From NCBI GenBank assembly GCA_947630935.1, contig CANRJL010000035.1:1-9089 (forward strand): a stretch of DNA of 9,089 bases, in the 5' to 3' direction. This stretch comes from an uncultured Bacilli bacterium (lineage in GTDB: Bacteria; Bacillota_I; Bacilli_A; RF39; UBA660). The position numbers and the translations under genes were made by a program. Shown here one piece after another: positions 6,640 to 9,089 of the stretch. The notes below the pieces were generated by a model. That model ran no database searches and was not told the DNA's origin. It saw nothing but the letters and a program-made list of their open reading frames with translations. The stretch's first letter is position 1, and the number at the start of each line of letters is the position of its first letter.

Positions 6640-7233
6640 TTAAAGAAGCAAATACTTTAGAAGAAGCAAAAGCAAATGCCAAAGATATTGTTTCTTCATC
6701 AGAAAAATTATTAACAATGATTAGCAATGTTTTGGATATAGCAAAAATCGATACTAATAAAAGTGAAGTTAAAAATGTAAATTATAATTTTAGCCAAGAA
6801 ATAAATAAGGTTATCTATCTTTTTATTTCTAAAGCAGATGAAAAAGGAATAATATTGCAAGATGAAATAGAAAAGTTGCCTAAAATCTTAAATGGGGATA
6901 TAGAAAGTATTAAAAGAATAATAGCTAATCTATTAGATAATGCTGTAAAATATACGGAAAAAGGAAGTATTCATTTAATAGTTAAAAATACAATTGAAAA
7001 AGATAATTGTAGATACAGGAGAAGGAATGTCTAACAAAGTTTTAAAAAATATTTTTGAAGAATTTAATAGAGAAGAAAAATATATGGATGCATCAACATC
7101 AGGAATGGGTTTAGGTTTATCTATTTCTAAAAAATTATTAGATATGATGGGTGGAAAAATAGAATGTGAGTCAACTGTTGGAAAAGGAACAACTTTTACT
7201 ATTTATTTAACTCAAAAGATTATTGAAGAATAA
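6603..7233 (+). pseudogene. Sensor histidine kinase, headless and frameshifted remnant
   Basis: Reading from 6603, TPLNAIVGFSDLI continues the HELRTPLNAI signature of a HisKA dimerisation domain, but the His-containing half is missing: the preceding bases belong to the acyl-CoA-synthetase-like gene. The frame goes on through the second HisKA helix (LLTMISNVLDIAKID) into a HATPase_c domain with N box NLLDNAVKYTEKG, then loses frame near 7005-7015. The G1 box DTGEGM and G2 box GMGLGLSISKKL continue in the next frame to a stop at 7231-7233, ending FTIYLTQKIIEE. The two open pieces are 6603-7034 and about 6994-7233. The sequence resembles kinases of gut Bacillota with hybrid or PAS-type sensors, but no sensor part remains. 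Without the His and with a broken ATPase domain it should be inactive. No response regulator gene is adjacent. Confidence 0.83.
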
Positions 7234-7291
7234 TTTATGAAAAATTAAAAGAAGCAGAATTGAAAATGATTAATCATCCTCAAAGAAATTT

Positions 7292-7339
7292 TAAAAAAAT
7301 AATATGAATAACAAAACCTTATTATTCATAAATTTTTTT
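7292..7339. terminator. Hairpin terminator just before the PBP gene
   Basis: TATGAATAA (7303-7311) pairs with TTATTCATA (7322-7330) around a ten-base loop, extended by an A run on the left and a T tract (7333-7339) on the right, so it could work in both directions. It ends directly before the PBP ribosome-binding site AGGTGA (7340-7345), leaving no room for a promoter after it. Confidence 0.72.
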
Positions 7340-7351
7340 AGGTGACTATTT

Positions 7352-8446
7352 ATGTTTTCTAATGAAATACATATGCGAATTAGAGTTTTCTTTTTATTCA
7401 TAATTTGTTTATTAGTTATTATTATTTTAAAAGTATTTTATATTCAAGTTTTTTCTTATGAAAAACTTAGTACTTTAGCAGAATCTTTATGGAGTAGAAA
7501 ACTCCCCATTGGAGCTGATAGAGGTGAGATTTTAGACCGAAACGGTAAAGTTCTTGCTACTAATTTAACAACAACTAGTTTAGTAATTATTCCTAATCAA
7601 ATTCAAAATGCTGAAGAAGTTGCTCAAAAATTGAGTGAAATATTAAAGACAGATTATCAAGATATGCTAGCTCATGTTACTAAAAAGACAAGTATTGAAA
7701 GAGTTCATCCCGAAGGAAGACAATTGTCTTATGAAGTTGCCTCTCAAATTGATGAGCTTGGTTATGATGGTGTATATTTAGTAAAAGAAAGTAAAAGATA
7801 TTATCCCTATGGTTCACTACTTAGCCACGTTTTAGGTTATGTTGGTATTGATAATCAAGGTTTAAGTGGCTTAGAATTAACCTATAATGATTATTTAACT
7901 GGTGAAGATGGAGCTATAAAGTATTTTTCAGATGGTAAAGGTAATCGTCTAGCACTTTCTGAAGTATACGAAAAACCCCAAAATGGGATTAATATTAAAT
8001 TGACTATTGATTTAGATTTACAACTTGCCATTGAAAGAGAATTAGATAATGTATGGAGTAAATATACACCGGAGCATGCTCTTATCATGGCAATGCAACC
8101 AAAGACCGGCGAAGTATTAGCAATGGCTTCTCGTCCTACATTTGATTCGAATAATTATCAAGATTATGATACTGAAACAATAAATCGTAATTTACCAATT
8201 TGGATGACTTATGAGCCTGGTTCAACATTCAAAATTATGACCTTAGCAAGTACAATAGAAGAAAAAACCGTAAATTTATTTGAAGACCATTTTTATGATG
8301 GTGGCTCTATTCACGTGGATGGAGCAACTATTCATTGTTGGAAAAGCGGGGGTCATAAAGACCAAACTTATTTGCAAGTAGTTGAAAATAGTTGCAATCT
8401 TGGTGTCAATACAGCAACAAATACAAATTTGAAGAAATTCCTTTAA
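7352..8446 (+). CDS. Class B penicillin-binding protein (transpeptidase), 3'-truncated
   Basis: The protein has a short cytosolic N-terminus, one membrane anchor (residues about 11-33), a pedestal/dimerisation domain with RGEILDRNGKVLA (57-69), and a transpeptidase domain from about 215 that cross-links peptidoglycan stem peptides outside the membrane. Motif 1 is STFK with nucleophile Ser291 (YEPGSTFK). Motif 2 is SCN at 347-349. Motif 3 (KTG) and the last 200 or more residues are missing: after Val352 (codon 8405-8407) the sequence no longer resembles a PBP and stops 12 residues later. Full FtsI/PBP2B/SpoVD-type proteins are about 580-740 residues. The start ATG 7352 follows AGGTGA (7340-7345). 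No PASTA domain can be judged. With motif 3 absent the product would be inactive. Elongation-type and division-type class B PBPs cannot be told apart here. Confidence 0.88.
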   Translation: MFSNEIHMRIRVFFLFIICLLVIIILKVFYIQVFSYEKLSTLAESLWSRKLPIGADRGEILDRNGKVLATNLTTTSLVIIPNQIQNAEEVAQKLSEILKTDYQDMLAHVTKKTSIERVHPEGRQLSYEVASQIDELGYDGVYLVKESKRYYPYGSLLSHVLGYVGIDNQGLSGLELTYNDYLTGEDGAIKYFSDGKGNRLALSEVYEKPQNGINIKLTIDLDLQLAIERELDNVWSKYTPEHALIMAMQPKTGEVLAMASRPTFDSNNYQDYDTETINRNLPIWMTYEPGSTFKIMTLASTIEEKTVNLFEDHFYDGGSIHVDGATIHCWKSGGHKDQTYLQVVENSCNLGVNTATNTNLKKFL

Positions 8447-8673
8447 CCAACGTAAATAATCATACCCTAAATTGATGTTTTCAGTTAGTTTAATTAAAAT
8501 TTTTCTCTGGAATGAGTGTCGTAGTTATTTGAAACTATTTAAAAAAGCCAGATCTTATATATTTTTTTCTTTGCGAGTAATATATATCAGATATTTTAAT
8601 TTTTTATTATTTTGAAAAAAATAATGTGTTATTTACTTTTTGGGTAATTAATATAGCTATTTTTTTATAACTT

Positions 8674-8682
8674 TGTTATAAT
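8674..8682 (+). promoter_or_regulatory. Extended -10 promoter for the DUF1016-family gene
   Basis: TGTTATAAT at 8674-8682 is a perfect extended -10 element (TGnTATAAT). The region 17 bp upstream has no good -35 box, which extended -10 promoters can tolerate. Transcription would start near 8689, about 100 nt before ATG 8788, giving a leader long enough for regulation. Confidence 0.55.
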
Positions 8683-8716
8683 TGCCTTAATAAATAAAGC
8701 AAAATTTATTAGAACG

Positions 8717-8764
8717 AAACCTATTGTGAAAAAAGATTATAGAAATCATTTAACAATTAGGTTT
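8717..8764 (+). repeat. Imperfect inverted repeat in the DUF1016 leader
   Basis: AAACCTATTGT (8717-8727) and ACAATTAGGTTT (8753-8764) are inverted copies differing by one extra base, with a smaller GATT/AATC pair between them. It ends 10 nt before the AGGAG ribosome-binding site (8775-8779) and lacks a T tract. An RNA hairpin or protein-binding site controlling this gene is more likely than a terminator. Confidence 0.5.
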
Positions 8765-8787
8765 AGCAAAAGATAGGAGATTTATTT

Positions 8788-9089
8788 ATGTTAGATATTA
8801 ATTTTAGGCAAATAATTGAATTGATTGAGAAAAGAAAAAATAATGCTTATATAAAAGTTAATGAAGAAATGATTTTGTTATATTTAGAGGTTGGTAAATT
8901 TTTATATGAACTAAAGGAAAAAAGTGGATATGGCGATAAAATTACTACAAAAGCGGCAGATTTTATTAAGAATAATTATCCTACTATTAAAGGATTTACT
9001 AAAAGAAATATCGAAAGAATGATTCAATTTTATAGTACTTATAAAGATGATGAGATTGCGACACCACTGGTGACGCAATTATCATGGAC
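8788..9089 (+). CDS. DUF1016/YhcG-family PDDEXK nuclease protein, N-terminal part
   Basis: The first 100 codons match the DUF1016 N-terminal domain (YhcG family). Recognisable stretches are IIELIEKRKNNAYIKVNEE, the LLYLEVGKFLYEL helix, GYGDKITTKAADFI, YPTIKGFTKRNIERMIQFY and, just at the edge, TPLVTQLSW. Full proteins are about 330-380 residues and carry a C-terminal PDDEXK nuclease-like domain, which lies beyond the window. The family is common in accessory regions, often next to type I restriction-modification genes; its role is not well defined. ATG 8788 follows AGGAG (8775-8779) with 8 nt spacing and has its own extended -10 promoter. The gene is open to the right edge. Whether it lies in a restriction locus cannot be seen here. 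Confidence 0.87.
   Translation, partial: MLDINFRQIIELIEKRKNNAYIKVNEEMILLYLEVGKFLYELKEKSGYGDKITTKAADFIKNNYPTIKGFTKRNIERMIQFYSTYKDDEIATPLVTQLSW

Larger units (their letters stand above)
8408..8787. other. 380-bp stretch with no supported gene
   Basis: Stops are frequent in all frames. On the plus strand 8407-8472 is open in the frame giving KFEEIPLTNVNNHTLN before TGA 8473-8475. That could be the 3' end of an unrelated gene joined to the PBP, but I cannot name it. A 46-codon open frame at 8475-8615 has no ribosome-binding site and a composition like AT-rich non-coding DNA. The right half holds the promoter and inverted repeat of the DUF1016 gene. No RNA gene was recognised. Confidence 0.55.

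Noticed and set aside
7891..8088. Minus-strand 65-codon open frame inside the PBP gene
   Set aside because: It is antisense to recognisable transpeptidase coding sequence with no start signal.
8475..8615. Plus-strand 46-codon open frame in the gap before the DUF1016 gene
   Set aside because: It has no ribosome-binding site before its ATG, a Phe/Ile/Leu/Tyr-rich composition typical of translated AT-rich non-coding DNA, and no recognisable motif.
1..9089. CRISPR arrays, tRNA or rRNA genes, insertion sequences
   Set aside because: I saw no regularly spaced repeats, tRNA-like cloverleaf with T-loop sequence, rRNA segment or transposase coding region on either strand.

Overview
The window is very AT-rich (roughly 70% or more A+T by eye) and reads as a low-GC Bacillota genome. 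The gene order rbgA-rnhB-...-topA is typical of Bacilli. A lipoteichoic-acid-synthase-like enzyme and a class B penicillin-binding protein point to a walled Gram-positive cell. UGG encodes Trp and UGA acts as a stop (for example at 2974-2976), so the standard bacterial code applies, not the mycoplasma code. A walled relative of the Mollicutes or Erysipelotrichia, perhaps from the gut, is my inference; no 16S or other phylogenetic marker is present to fix it.

Layout. Positions 1 to about 95 carry a fragment of recO on the minus strand, broken at the left edge. Positions 92-4997 form a compact plus-strand operon: the 3' end of rbgA (ribosome-assembly GTPase, N-terminal GTPase domain missing), rnhB (RNase HII), an LTA-synthase-like membrane sulfatase-fold enzyme and topA (topoisomerase I), with short overlaps. 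A strong hairpin terminator follows topA, and a consensus-like promoter lies inside that hairpin. Two small single-gene units follow: an unrecognised 133-residue protein (5096-5497) and a 126-residue possible PH-like protein (5656-6036), each with good promoter and ribosome-binding signals.

From 6223 on, most genes are broken. The first about 127 residues of an AMP-binding acyl-CoA-synthetase-like protein run out of frame into the middle of a sensor histidine kinase, entering just after its phospho-acceptor His. The kinase itself has an internal frameshift. After a terminator comes a class B PBP cut off right after its SxN motif. The next 380 bases have no supported gene but contain promoter and inverted-repeat signals. 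They lead to the start of a DUF1016/YhcG-type PDDEXK nuclease-family gene that runs off the right edge.

How it fits together. The left half is ordinary core biology: ribosome assembly, RNA-primer and ribonucleotide removal, cell-envelope polymer synthesis and supercoil relaxation. The striking signal is structural. There are at least three joins (about 91-103, about 6600, about 8407) where two unrelated genes are both interrupted, one of them in inverted orientation on an 8-base palindrome. This could be assembly or amplification chimerism, or real rearrangement and gene decay. I found no convincing new multi-gene system.
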